A stretch of 64,000 nt of DNA from Ophiura sarsii (Eukaryota > Echinodermata > Ophiuroidea > Amphilepidida > Ophiuridae): the NCBI GenBank assembly GCA_035610835.1, contig CM069441.1, positions 106,947,606 to 107,011,605 on the forward strand. Direction: 5' to 3'. Each line of letters opens with the position of its first letter. Position 1 is the stretch's first letter. The position numbers and the translations under genes are program-made. Positions 47,326 to 49,463 of the stretch are shown here, piece after piece. The notes beneath the pieces are model-generated. The model saw only the letters and a program-made list of their open reading frames with translations. It searched no databases and had not been told where the DNA came from.

Positions 47326-48792
47326 CGGGGGTCACCTTTCTCCGCCCAGAAAAAAATCTGAAAAAGTGTCTGAATGGGTTTAGTTTTTCTTTAGGGTTAA
47401 ATCAAACATTTTTTATAAATAATGATAATGCACTTCAGCTACTCATGATCATGTAAGGGAGTGTTCATAAATACCCAAGTGGTGGAGGTGGTGGAAAATA
47501 TGGGGGGAGGGGGTCAGAACAAAAATTGGTCCCCGAAAGGGAGGATCGAAAAAATGTGGAAAAGTCACTAATTGTTTGTGAAATCACTTTAATTTGAGCT
47601 CCCGAACGACCGAGTGCTCCGCTATAATTGGGTACTTAGAATTAGATTCAAGGGGGATCGGATCAACAACAAAAAGGACAACAAGGGAGGTCAAGAAAAA
47701 ATCTAACTGGTTTTCTTTTGGGTGGGGATAAAAAATGATATCTAATTCCAAGGGCCTTCCCTTGGTTTGGAAGGCTCAAACTTGTCCAACCCCACCTGGC
47801 ACCCACCAAGTATTTATATTATGAACACTTCTTAATTAAATGTATAGATAGAAGCTTCATGGCCAGTGCCAACAAAGTGCCGTGGCATTTAACTGGCACT
47901 AGCCTGTTATAAGGCCTATGTGTAATTAATTTCTGTACAGATATATCATGATATTGCATTTTGCAAATTGCAGTTACACCTGTACACATCCATGACATTG
48001 ACATCATGATATTATTAAATTTAAAATTAACAAAACTTCAAAAGTCAATGACATGTGCAGTTCCAGGTGCAGTTCAATTGAATGAAGTGCAGTTCTATAT
48101 TTCCATCTCGGGTCAAAAAAAATGCCATGAGTGAAAAAGCTCATGAGCTTTTGACAGCCCATTGTTATTGTACATTCAATGACTGTTGTGTGCGACCGAG
48201 CATACGGGACTGAGCTGACACGCATCATATTACACCGTATGTACCCCGTACTATACAGCACAGCCAACACATCACAGCCAGCACACACAGCAATACTAAC
48301 TCCACGCAAACCTTGCTAGCTATCGAAGAAAAACGCCCCGAAATCATCTGTCAACACCACACAAATGCCACGCAAAATACAATAGTTAGCACGAAAATTG
48401 TATTTTCCTTTTGTTACCAGGCGGGACCTTGACTGTTTACAAACACTGATTTACACGCACAGGTTAAAAAGTAACCTCAATATATCGACAATCTAAACAC
48501 TATTATTTTTCCATTTCGATTATTGCAATATTTCCAGGTCCCATACAAGTCTACGACAATCCACCATATTGATGAACAGGAAAATGGTAATATTTGATCA
48601 ATTACTGATACTCGTCAATTCGTTGGCGAAACAAATCAAAACAATCGCAAATAAAACGCAACTAATCTAGAAACAACACGATTAGCTAGAATATGATATC
48701 GCATATAAAATAAGTCGTATTCTTACCTGCAATTGTGGTAAATCGAAGTTTTTCCAGTACTCGAACATTGAGGCTACGTTTGCCGCAGCCAT
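1697..48792 (-). CDS. CUX1: CUX/cut-family homeobox transcription factor, complete gene (15 coding exons)
   Basis: Orthologue of vertebrate CUX1/CUX2 and fly cut, a nuclear DNA-binding regulator, usually a repressor, of cell-cycle and differentiation genes. Fifteen exons join with GT-AG sites and matching phases into 3747 nt, or 1248 residues plus stop, against about 1500 in human CUX1. Order: coiled coil (about residues 20-415), Ala/Gln/Pro-rich linker, CUT1 (about 530-607), CUT2 (756-834), CUT3 (940-1016), basic stretch, homeodomain (1040-1099), acidic/Ser-Thr tail. Each CUT repeat has the family core LSQGSVSD or LTQGSVSD followed by KGREP. The ancestral gene precedes the CUX1/CUX2 split, so the symbol denotes family rather than strict orthology. 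The alternative CASP (Golgi membrane) C-terminal exons known in other animals are not seen; they could lie beyond coordinate 1. Exon structure is inferred from sequence, without transcripts. Confidence 0.95.
2377..3718. other. CUX introns 14 and 13 flanking exon 14
   Basis: Two short introns, 2377-2767 and 3323-3718. AT-rich, with no repeat family or extra exon recognised. Confidence 0.6.
2768..3322 (-). CDS. CUX1: CUX exon 14 (residues 838-1023), CUT repeat 3 and basic stretch
   Basis: A 555-nt exon. A Ser/Pro-rich linker with an acidic SEEDEDSN patch is followed by CUT3 (about residues 940-1016): [20 protein letters not shown], then [18 protein letters not shown] and [13 protein letters not shown]. 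It ends in YKPRRK, a likely nuclear-localisation signal. Acceptor TTCTGCACAG, donor AAAC|GTAAGT, phase 1. Confidence 0.97.
3719..4393 (-). CDS. CUX1: CUX exon 13 (residues 613-838), CUT repeat 2
   Basis: A 675-nt exon. Near its start is [18 protein letters not shown], the counterpart of the short helical motif SDDAIRSILQQARREME between CUT1 and CUT2 in vertebrates. A Thr/Pro/Val-rich linker precedes CUT2 (about residues 756-834) with [20 protein letters not shown] and [17 protein letters not shown]. The acceptor is ATCCTACAG; the donor T|GTAAGT is consistent with phase 1. Confidence 0.97.
4394..5401. other. CUX intron 12
   Basis: AT-rich intron. Apart from the 17-bp tandem repeat at 5268-5350 and a short imperfect duplication near 4860-4920 (CCTAAGTCTGATTCTCGATT and its variant), nothing recognisable. 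Confidence 0.6.
5268..5350. repeat. 17-bp near-palindromic tandem repeat, about 5 copies
   Basis: The unit is TAATACTGTAGTATTAA, with ACTGTAGTAT recurring at 5271, 5288, 5305, 5322 and 5338. Each unit is almost self-complementary (AATACTGTAGTATT), so single strands can form nested small hairpins. It lies 52 nt beyond the exon 12 donor. Confidence 0.9.
5402..5971 (-). CDS. CUX1: CUX exon 12 (residues 423-613), CUT repeat 1
   Basis: A 570-nt exon. It begins with a linker rich in Ala, Gln and Ser with a run of seven Ala, then CUT1 from about [20 protein letters not shown] through [20 protein letters not shown] and [13 protein letters not shown] (about residues 530-607). CUT repeats bind DNA, typically ATCRAT-like sites. 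Acceptor CCTCGCAG, donor AAAG|GTGAGA; phase 1 on both sides. Confidence 0.97.
5972..8177. other. CUX intron 11
   Basis: A 2.2-kb AT-rich intron between the last coiled-coil exon and the first CUT exon. Open frames here are short and resemble no protein I know. In vertebrates the CUX and CASP isoforms part at this junction, but no CASP-like exon is visible. Confidence 0.6.
8178..8385 (-). CDS. CUX1: CUX exon 11 (residues 354-423), last coiled-coil exon
   Basis: Encodes a segment containing [18 protein letters not shown], a low-complexity GASSSSGKD linker, and [20 protein letters not shown], matching human DYEEVKKELNILKSMEF and KPLEVLLLEKNRSLQSEN. Acceptor CACACAG, donor ATG|GTAAGT, leaving in phase 1. 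In vertebrates this is where the CUX and CASP isoforms diverge, so this donor is where an alternative transcript would branch. Confidence 0.95.
8386..8915. other. CUX intron 10
   Basis: A 530-bp AT-rich intron. Nothing recognised. Confidence 0.6.
8916..9044 (-). CDS. CUX1: CUX exon 10 (residues 311-353)
   Basis: Encodes [20 protein letters not shown] and then a segment ending [12 protein letters not shown], matching human [19 protein letters not shown]...LSAKNSTLKQL. Acceptor TATTATAG, donor CTG|GTAATT; phase 0 at both ends. Confidence 0.95.
9580..9800 (-). repeat. tRNA-related SINE-like element
   Basis: On the minus strand an A-box-like TAGTCTAATGG (9772-9782) is followed 36 nt on by a B-box-like GGCTTGATTCT (9726-9736), the spacing of a pol III tRNA-type promoter. 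The rest of the unit extends towards lower coordinates. Boundaries are approximate and no clear target duplication was found. Lies in CUX intron 9. Confidence 0.5.
10069..10134 (-). CDS. CUX1: CUX exon 9 (residues 289-310)
   Basis: Twenty-two codons, [20 protein letters not shown] plus KE, nearly identical to human [22 protein letters not shown]. Acceptor CAG|GAG, donor GAG|GTATGT; phase 0 on both sides, so skipping it would keep the frame. Confidence 0.96.
10539..10585. repeat. First, displaced unit of the 47-bp array
   Basis: AACCAATAAAATTGTCTGCT and the following words match the 47-bp unit of the array at 11216-12160. It ends in CCCACTATA exactly where the MITE begins. Removing the MITE and one TA restores the CACTATATAAACC unit junction, so this copy was separated from the array by that insertion. 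Confidence 0.9.
10586..11215. mobile_element. MITE with 27-bp perfect TIRs and TA target duplication
   Basis: A 630-bp non-coding element. The terminal inverted repeats read CAGGGTGTATCAGAAAGAAC then TGTACCG at 10586-10612, and their exact complement at 11189-11215. TA flanks both sides (10584-10585 and 11216-11217), as in Tc1/mariner-type insertions. It carries no transposase frame. It sits within a 47-bp tandem array, so the empty site can be reconstructed exactly. Confidence 0.9.
11216..12160. repeat. 47-bp satellite-like tandem array, 20 units
   Basis: The unit begins ACCAATCAAATTGTCTGCTG and ends in a TATATAA-containing junction. Unit starts run from 11221 to 12114 in exact steps of 47 bp, giving 20 copies, very homogeneous. 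Rare variants recur: an AAACCCCACCCACTAT form in units 3, 17 and 20, and AAATCACACC in units 9 and 15. Such homogeneity implies recent expansion or conversion. Each unit holds CCAAT and TATATAAA words. Located in CUX intron 8. Confidence 0.97.
12560..12713 (-). CDS. CUX1: CUX exon 8 (residues 237-288)
   Basis: Encodes [20 protein letters not shown] and then a Gln-rich coiled coil ending QKAPNV, matching human ADEIEMIMTDLERANQ...QIQKAPDV. Acceptor TCCCAG, donor GTG|GTAAGA; leaves in phase 0. Confidence 0.95.
12714..13269. other. CUX intron 7, with a degenerate hairpin element
   Basis: Contains an imperfect inverted repeat at about 12786-12957: left TTTTGTAAAACAATTCAATT then TCGCGAA, right the complement of ACTGTAAAACCACTTAATTT then CGCGA. 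It looks like a decayed relative of the TACTGTAAAA-type MITE at 15980. Nothing else recognised. Confidence 0.5.
13270..13336 (-). CDS. CUX1: CUX exon 7 (residues 215-237)
   Basis: A 67-nt exon encoding [20 protein letters not shown] then AA and a split Lys, matching human [23 protein letters not shown]. Acceptor ATTTTGCAG, donor TAA|GTGAGT. Coiled coil. Confidence 0.93.
13696..13951. mobile_element. 256-bp MITE with about 35-bp imperfect TIRs
   Basis: Left end ATATCGTGAGCTCAGAAACA then CAAGGCCTCATCTCC (13696-13730). The right end complement (13917-13951) reads ATATCGAGGGCTCATAAACC then CAAGGCCTTATCTCC. The word CACAAGGCCTCATCTCCAT recurs inside at about 13838-13860. No clear target duplication. 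In CUX intron 6. Confidence 0.8.
14062..14236. repeat. Short inverted-repeat element
   Basis: GGTCCATTTCACTTC near 14067 is mirrored by AAGTGAAATAGACTAC ending near 14231, and the interior is CpG-rich (GACGTCAC, ACGTCGTGAG). This is consistent with a small MITE of about 170 bp. Boundaries approximate. Confidence 0.5.
14277..14353 (-). CDS. CUX1: CUX exon 6 (residues 189-215)
   Basis: A short 77-nt coiled-coil exon encoding [20 protein letters not shown] then QQLQS, matching human [24 protein letters not shown]. Acceptor TTCTTTCAG, donor TCAG|GTAGGC. Entering phase 2 and leaving phase 1 keep the frame with both neighbours. Confidence 0.93.
14354..15709. other. CUX intron 5
   Basis: AT-rich. 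From about 14650 to 14930 the phrase TCAATATTG...TATTGATAAA recurs several times as an imperfect repeat. Nothing coding recognised. Confidence 0.55.
15710..15833 (-). CDS. CUX1: CUX exon 5 (residues 148-189)
   Basis: Encodes [20 protein letters not shown] and a charged coiled-coil stretch ending FAEKER across the junction, as in human EVTIKALKEKIREYEQ...DFAEKER. Acceptor AATCACAG preceded by a T-rich tract; donor AAAG|GTAAAT. Enters in phase 1, leaves in phase 2. Confidence 0.95.
15980..16187. mobile_element. 208-bp MITE, CTGTAAAAGTGG termini, TA target duplication
   Basis: Left terminus CTGTAAAAGTGGACATTTT and right complement CTGTAAAAGTGGTCATTTT, with one mismatch in 19 bp. TA flanks both sides (15978-15979 and 16188-16189). 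A Tc1/mariner-type non-autonomous element is likely. In CUX intron 4. Confidence 0.85.
16409..17213. mobile_element. MITE with TTACCGTACT...ACGCG termini, host of a nested foldback
   Basis: The left end reads TTACCGTACTGACGCGTGTA then TAGTCCCA, and the right-end complement reads TTACCGTACTTACGCGTGTA then TAGTCCCA, with one mismatch. The phrase TTTAAGTCCCACCCCCTAAT occurs near both ends (about 16446 and 17141) in the same orientation. The middle is taken up by a separate foldback (16679-17104). Also holds a C14 run near 16630. In CUX intron 4. Confidence 0.85.
16679..17104. repeat. Foldback: long imperfect inverted repeat, arms of about 180 bp
   Basis: The left arm starts AAGCTTACTTAAAAAAACA; the right arm complement starts AAGCTTACTTAAAAAACAC. 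They remain alignable through TATAGCAG, CAAATC and GTACTCCT.TGCTCGC to ATGTGAT, at roughly 80% identity by eye. The loop is about 65 bp and GC-richer. Either strand transcribed here would form a long duplex. Confidence 0.85.
17225..17921. other. Remainder of CUX intron 4
   Basis: Mostly unremarkable AT-rich sequence. 17600-17870 is GC-richer, with the short repeated phrase AGGGCGTCC (three related occurrences at about 17594, 17608 and 17627). No gene seen. Confidence 0.5.
17922..18059 (-). CDS. CUX1: CUX exon 4 (residues 102-148)
   Basis: Encodes a heptad-rich segment containing [20 protein letters not shown] followed by EFAEVKNQ, almost identical to human [24 protein letters not shown]. Acceptor TTTTTCAG, donor CAAG|GTGAGA; phase 1 at both ends. 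One of the best-conserved pieces of the coiled coil. Confidence 0.96.
18137..18327. repeat. 191-bp hairpin element
   Basis: The two halves are inverted repeats: left GATATAG...AACGGGTTTGCTGTCGGAC then GTCAAGCCTTC, and right complement GATATAG...ATCGGGTTCACCGTCGGAC then GTCAAGCTTTC. Arms are about 85-90 nt with a short loop. Likely a hairpin-type MITE. In CUX intron 3, close to the exon 4 acceptor. Confidence 0.85.
18328..19574. other. Remainder of CUX intron 3
   Basis: AT-rich, with a C17-19 run near 18547. No gene or repeat family recognised. Confidence 0.5.
19575..19701 (-). CDS. CUX1: CUX exon 3 (residues 60-102)
   Basis: Encodes [20 protein letters not shown] and then [20 protein letters not shown], matching the human stretch ending [20 protein letters not shown]. 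Coiled-coil region. Acceptor TTTCAG|GAT, donor CCAG|GTACG; it starts in phase 0 and ends in phase 1. Confidence 0.96.
20310..20420 (-). CDS. CUX1: CUX exon 2 (residues 23-59)
   Basis: Thirty-seven codons beginning [20 protein letters not shown], highly similar to human CUX1 RELDATATTLANRQDESEQS, and ending in the conserved FKKNTP. It is the start of the N-terminal coiled coil. The acceptor is TTTTGTACAG and the donor GAT|GTAAGT; both sides are phase 0. Confidence 0.96.
20478..20887. mobile_element. hAT-like MITE, 8-bp target duplication GTTGTAAC
   Basis: A 410-bp element ending CCCGGGGGGGCACT on the left and complementary AGTGCCCCCCCCCC on the right, flanked by GTTGTAAC at 20470-20477 and 20888-20895. 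The interior is made of variants of a phrase (AGTTCTTAAGACCCC...TTTTT), giving a strongly purine/pyrimidine-skewed body. The 8-bp duplication suggests hAT-type mobilisation. It lies 57 nt upstream of the exon 2 acceptor, so much of the local intron end is transposon. Confidence 0.85.
22673..22688. promoter_or_regulatory. Perfect 16-bp palindrome AAATCAATATTGATTT
   Basis: Two back-to-back ATTGATTT half-sites, the preferred word of ONECUT/CUT proteins, form an exact dyad. Regulatory use is inferred from the motif alone. Confidence 0.4.
23101..23190. repeat. 24-bp tandem repeat, nearly 4 copies
   Basis: The unit TCAAAATGTCATAATTTTTA then TAGA repeats with T/C alternation at its first base, and the last copy is degenerate. 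In CUX intron 1. Confidence 0.9.
28176..28381. promoter_or_regulatory. Cluster of 13 ATCAAT/ATTGAT words (candidate CUT-binding cluster)
   Basis: ATCAAT or its complement occurs at 28176, 28195, 28205, 28224, 28234, 28243, 28260, 28270, 28289, 28299, 28326, 28334 and 28376. Many are paired as ATTGAT...ATCAAT dyads around GT or CG. The stretch reads as a decayed repeat of a module of about 30-45 bp (TATTGATYGTGATCAATACATA). CUT-repeat proteins bind ATCRAT, so this could be an autoregulatory platform; chance expansion of an AT-rich repeat is the alternative. Confidence 0.45.
28428..30690. mobile_element. Outer element with TGGGCAATTC end and GCGGACGTA words (tentative)
   Basis: Starts TGGGCAATTCAGTAGTTGCG near 28428. 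The word TTGCGGACGTA recurs at about 28439, 30284 and 30471, and inverted as TACGTCCGTAAC near 30532. The middle (28573-30237) is occupied by a second element with the same opening word. The right boundary is uncertain; the weak counterpart GAAACTGCCCTTCT lies near 30668. No protein frame. Family unknown. Confidence 0.4.
28573..30237. mobile_element. Inner element: 13-bp TIRs, seven copies of GTTACTCACGTTAC
   Basis: Ends TGGGCAATTCCAT (28573-28585) and exact complement ATGGAATTGCCCA (30225-30237). Inside, the 14-mer GTTACTCACGTTAC occurs exactly at 28586, 28765, 28954, 29649, 29669, 29687 and 29852, all in one orientation, with partial copies at 28606 and 28968. The first copy directly abuts the left terminus. 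About 1.67 kb, AT-rich, with no open frame of note. Target duplication unclear. I do not recognise the family. Confidence 0.6.
32009..32432. mobile_element. MITE family A, copy 1
   Basis: Left end AGGCCAAACAAAATAAAAGG then TCTCAAAGCTTGCGCGCGC; the right-end complement starts AGGCCAAACAAACAAAAAAG then TCTCAAAGCTTGCG. The sequence is shared almost throughout with the copy at 52561, including ATTTTTATTTCGAGTTTTTA and AACGCTGCACAATTGTTCTT. Non-coding. Confidence 0.85.
34624..34862. promoter_or_regulatory. Candidate intronic enhancer with cut/onecut dyads
   Basis: Contains the perfect dyad ATTGATTTGGAAAATCAAT (34624-34642), ATTGAT (34694), ATCAAT (34727), ATCGAT (34749) and the palindrome ATTGATCAAT (34853-34862) within 240 bp. 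The surrounding sequence (34430-34960) is GC-richer, non-repetitive and complex, unlike the neighbouring transposon debris. Enhancer activity is inference. Confidence 0.4.
36712..36754. repeat. Poly(C) run, 43 bases
   Basis: The longest C homopolymer in the window. Open frames through it (poly-Pro, poly-Gly) are artefacts of the run. Confidence 0.95.
36860..36965 (+). repeat. tRNA-related SINE-like fragment
   Basis: A-box TGGCTTAGAGG (36880-36890) matches TRGYNNARNNG. B-box-like GGATTGAATCC (36924-36934) follows, and an 8-T run near 36953 could stop pol III. A degenerate tRNA-derived unit. No acceptor-stem pairing was seen, so it is not called a tRNA gene. Confidence 0.5.
37101..40090. mobile_element. 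hAT-type MITE split by a LINE; 8-bp target duplication ATAAGGGT
   Basis: Left terminus TAGGGATCAACCAGTTATCG and right complement TAGGGATCAACCGATGTGAC, with the typical hAT opening. ATAAGGGT is duplicated at 37093-37100 and 40091-40098. The MITE body is rich in ATATCGG/CCGATA words on both sides (37115-37176 and about 40000-40080). The LINE in its middle arrived later. In CUX intron 1. Confidence 0.9.
37330..39952 (+). mobile_element. CR1/L2-like non-LTR retrotransposon, 5'-truncated, long open ORF2
   Basis: An uninterrupted frame of 830 residues (37342-39834). It opens within the endonuclease ([11 protein letters not shown], later [10 protein letters not shown]), so the first half of that domain is missing. 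The reverse transcriptase follows: [32 protein letters not shown] (Asp about 457 and 463), [10 protein letters not shown] and YADDTQLY (547-550). The C-terminal part resembles L2/CR1 ORF2 ends. A short 3' UTR ends in an (ATT)n tail (about 39928-39951), typical of these clades. The lack of stops suggests a young insertion. Sense to the window, antisense to CUX. Confidence 0.88.
40313..40354 (+). other. Short ATGGCG-led reading frame in a CpG-richer patch
   Basis: ATGGCGTCGTCTGCTAAACA and the following bases read [14 protein letters not shown] then stop. The start lies in ACAAACATGGCGTC, resembling the YY1-type context at NUP88. No protein is recognised and no donor follows. It could be a fragment of a captured promoter or first exon inside repeat DNA, or chance. 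Low confidence. Confidence 0.15.
40730..40806. repeat. 38-bp direct duplication
   Basis: TATCTGTTGTTATATTGTCT and the following ATTGTAAA(AA)CACC occur twice in tandem with two small differences. Confidence 0.9.
41325..41495. repeat. Imperfect direct duplication of about 80 bp
   Basis: TTATTTCTAGAAACGTTATC then GTAATAATTTTGACAT...TTGGTACAACAAGGC recurs with a few changes (from about 41348 and about 41435). Upstream and downstream (41100-41630) are GTTTAAAC-rich phrases that look like hAT-type repeat debris. Confidence 0.7.
41634..43625. mobile_element. Composite element with about 200-bp inverted termini, interrupted on the right
   Basis: The left terminus TTAGGGGTTTCCCGTGTTCA continues to about 41842. 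Its complement is found in two pieces: 43496-43625 (outer, reading TTAGGCGTTTCCCGTGATCA inwards) and 43008-43077 (inner, covering GATTTTTACAG to TAGGAAATATTTC), separated by about 418 bp of other DNA. A third related terminus, inverted like the right one, lies at about 42850-42918 (TTAGGGATTTCCCGTG). So at least two related elements or rearrangements are involved. Confidence 0.65.
42203..42417. repeat. Tandem duplication of about 105 bp
   Basis: GACAACAGCAAACAAAATTC through AGATCGG.GTTCTCCGATTG to GATGAGGTTTG occurs at 42203-42302 and 42306-42417; the second copy has a 12-bp insertion. It lies inside the composite element. Confidence 0.92.
43934..44854. mobile_element. hAT-type non-autonomous element rich in TATCGATA; 8-bp duplication TAAATATT
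   Basis: Left terminus TAGTGCTGTTATCGATAC and right complement TAGTGTTGTTATCGATTG; TAAATATT flanks at 43926-43933 and 44855-44862. Both ends are packed with TATCGATA, ACATGTCGAT and related words, plausible transposase sites. The middle is unique, without a transposase frame. TATCGATA contains the ATCGAT word of CUT proteins. In CUX intron 1. Confidence 0.88.
44929..45153. mobile_element. 225-bp hAT-type MITE, 8-bp duplication ATCCAATC
   Basis: Left end TAAGGCTGTGACTTAT and right complement TGAGGCTGTGAATGCA; ATCCAATC at 44921-44928 and 45154-45161. The body holds repeated GGGTACCCG/CCCGGG palindromes, mirrored between the halves. Confidence 0.88.
45154..46640. other. CUX intron 1, repeat debris and C runs
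   Basis: Contains C runs at about 45648, 45828 and 45876, twice the phrase TTCGCGCGCTAC.CGCGCAT (about 46020 and 46133), and the minus-oriented family B repeat at 46190-46560. No exon. Confidence 0.5.
46190..46560 (-). repeat. Dispersed repeat family B, copy 1 (minus)
   Basis: On the minus strand it reads GAATTTTTTTTCAATTTTTC then GAACCCATTTGGTGTGATTT, matching GGATTTTTTTTCAATTTTCG then AACCGATTTGGTGCGATTT at about 53096 on the plus strand, and the match continues to TTTATTGAA. One end is a GC-rich GGGGGGTTCCCCCCTCAGAC segment. Class unknown. Confidence 0.65.
46645..46801. mobile_element. 157-bp MITE with AGTGTGCAATATAT termini
   Basis: A perfect 14-bp inverted repeat: AGTGTGCAATATAT at the left and ATATATTGCACACT at the right. 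No target duplication recognised. Immediately followed by the SINE-like unit. Confidence 0.75.
46802..47060 (+). repeat. tRNA-related SINE-like unit, copy 1
   Basis: Begins AATCTCTATGTTCCACCCGG, then CAAGGATAAAATGGACCCAG and a tRNA-like region with B-box GGTTCAAATTCC (about 46977-46988). Ends AAATCTGAAAAAAGTG and GGGTTAGGGTTAA. Shares its whole length with copy 2 about 340 bp downstream. Confidence 0.7.
47141..47400 (+). repeat. tRNA-related SINE-like unit, copy 2, with a G34 insertion
   Basis: A-box TGGTGTAGTGG fits TRGYNNARNNG exactly and B-box GGTTCAAATCC fits the pol III consensus, about 43 nt apart. Directly after the B-box the CCGGGG of copy 1 has become 34 G (47291-47324). Copies 1 and 2 are separated by AACCCTAACCCTGCCAAATC, which also occurs near 45752. 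No acceptor stem, so not a functional tRNA. Confidence 0.7.
47401..48726. other. 5' end of CUX intron 1
   Basis: AT-rich with a G-rich stretch at 47480-47530. No repeat family or exon recognised. The 300 bp nearest exon 1 could hold promoter-proximal elements, but nothing stands out. Confidence 0.45.
48727..48792 (-). CDS. CUX1: CUX exon 1 (residues 1-22)
   Basis: Encodes [20 protein letters not shown] and two more residues, nearly identical to the start of vertebrate CUX1 ([20 protein letters not shown]). The start context CAAGATGG has A at -3 and G at +4, a strong Kozak context. The donor is CAG|GTAAGA, phase 0. The longer frame upstream of this Met has no family similarity, so this Met was chosen. 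It is followed by an intron of about 28.3 kb. Confidence 0.95.
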
Positions 48793-49461
48793 CTTGATCG
48801 ATTTGGGACAAAGAAAAACGAACTCTCGCCCTGTCGCATAGAAAGCGAGATAGCGCGAGATGGAACAAAACAATATTCGCGGGGAGTTACGATACACTAA
48901 TATATAAACATTGCAATTGTGCTCTGTTTAAAATATGTATATTATGAATTTCCCCCCATGAAATCAAAAACTACTTGCACAAAAGTAATATTCATACTGT
49001 ATTGATATCTGTTTCTGGTAGATATGATTTTCTTATACATCTAAGGAAGCAAACATAACACCAACCGTTGCTTAAACCCTCTATCTCTAGTGGAACAATC
49101 CAAGTGAAACCCCGTTGCTGAATTGGAATTATTGGTAATTATTTTATTTTGCTCTCATATCATTTATTTCATTCATTTCACCTGATCTGAATCTAATGGG
49201 AACGGGCAAGGCGGCTTATATGTACTACATGGCGTGTCAAAAAAAAAGTGTTCCATGTGAAAATGATTTTGTAATTGAAATTTTTAGAAAATGTTCAACA
49301 AAATTCAAAACATTTTCCAAAATTAAATAATTGTGCTAATTCTTTTAGAATATTTAGGACAAGAAATGTGTCAAGTTCGGGACTTCGAGCCCGTACTCCG
49401 TATAGAACAGGGTTTTGTTTGGTCGCCTCATCGAAATACAACTTTGCTATATGACGGTGGG
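48793..49461. other. CUX upstream flank
   Basis: Presumed 5' UTR and promoter. CpG-containing within the first 100 bp (TCTCGC words and the ATCGAT site), then AT-rich. No TATA box in a convincing position. Transcription start unknown. Confidence 0.4.
48797..48802 (-). promoter_or_regulatory. ATCGAT site just upstream of the CUX start codon
   Basis: A perfect ATCGAT, the consensus target of CUT-repeat proteins, lies 5 nt before the CUX ATG, in the presumed 5' UTR or core promoter. About 25-70 nt further upstream are CpG-containing TCTCGC half-sites. Feedback on its own promoter is an inference from position and motif only; a 6-mer occurs often by chance. Confidence 0.4.
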
Positions 49462-49463
49462 TA

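Noticed and set aside
46979..47456. Gly- and Pro-rich frames around 47.3 kb
   Set aside because: They read through the G34 run and SINE-like DNA; no protein similarity.
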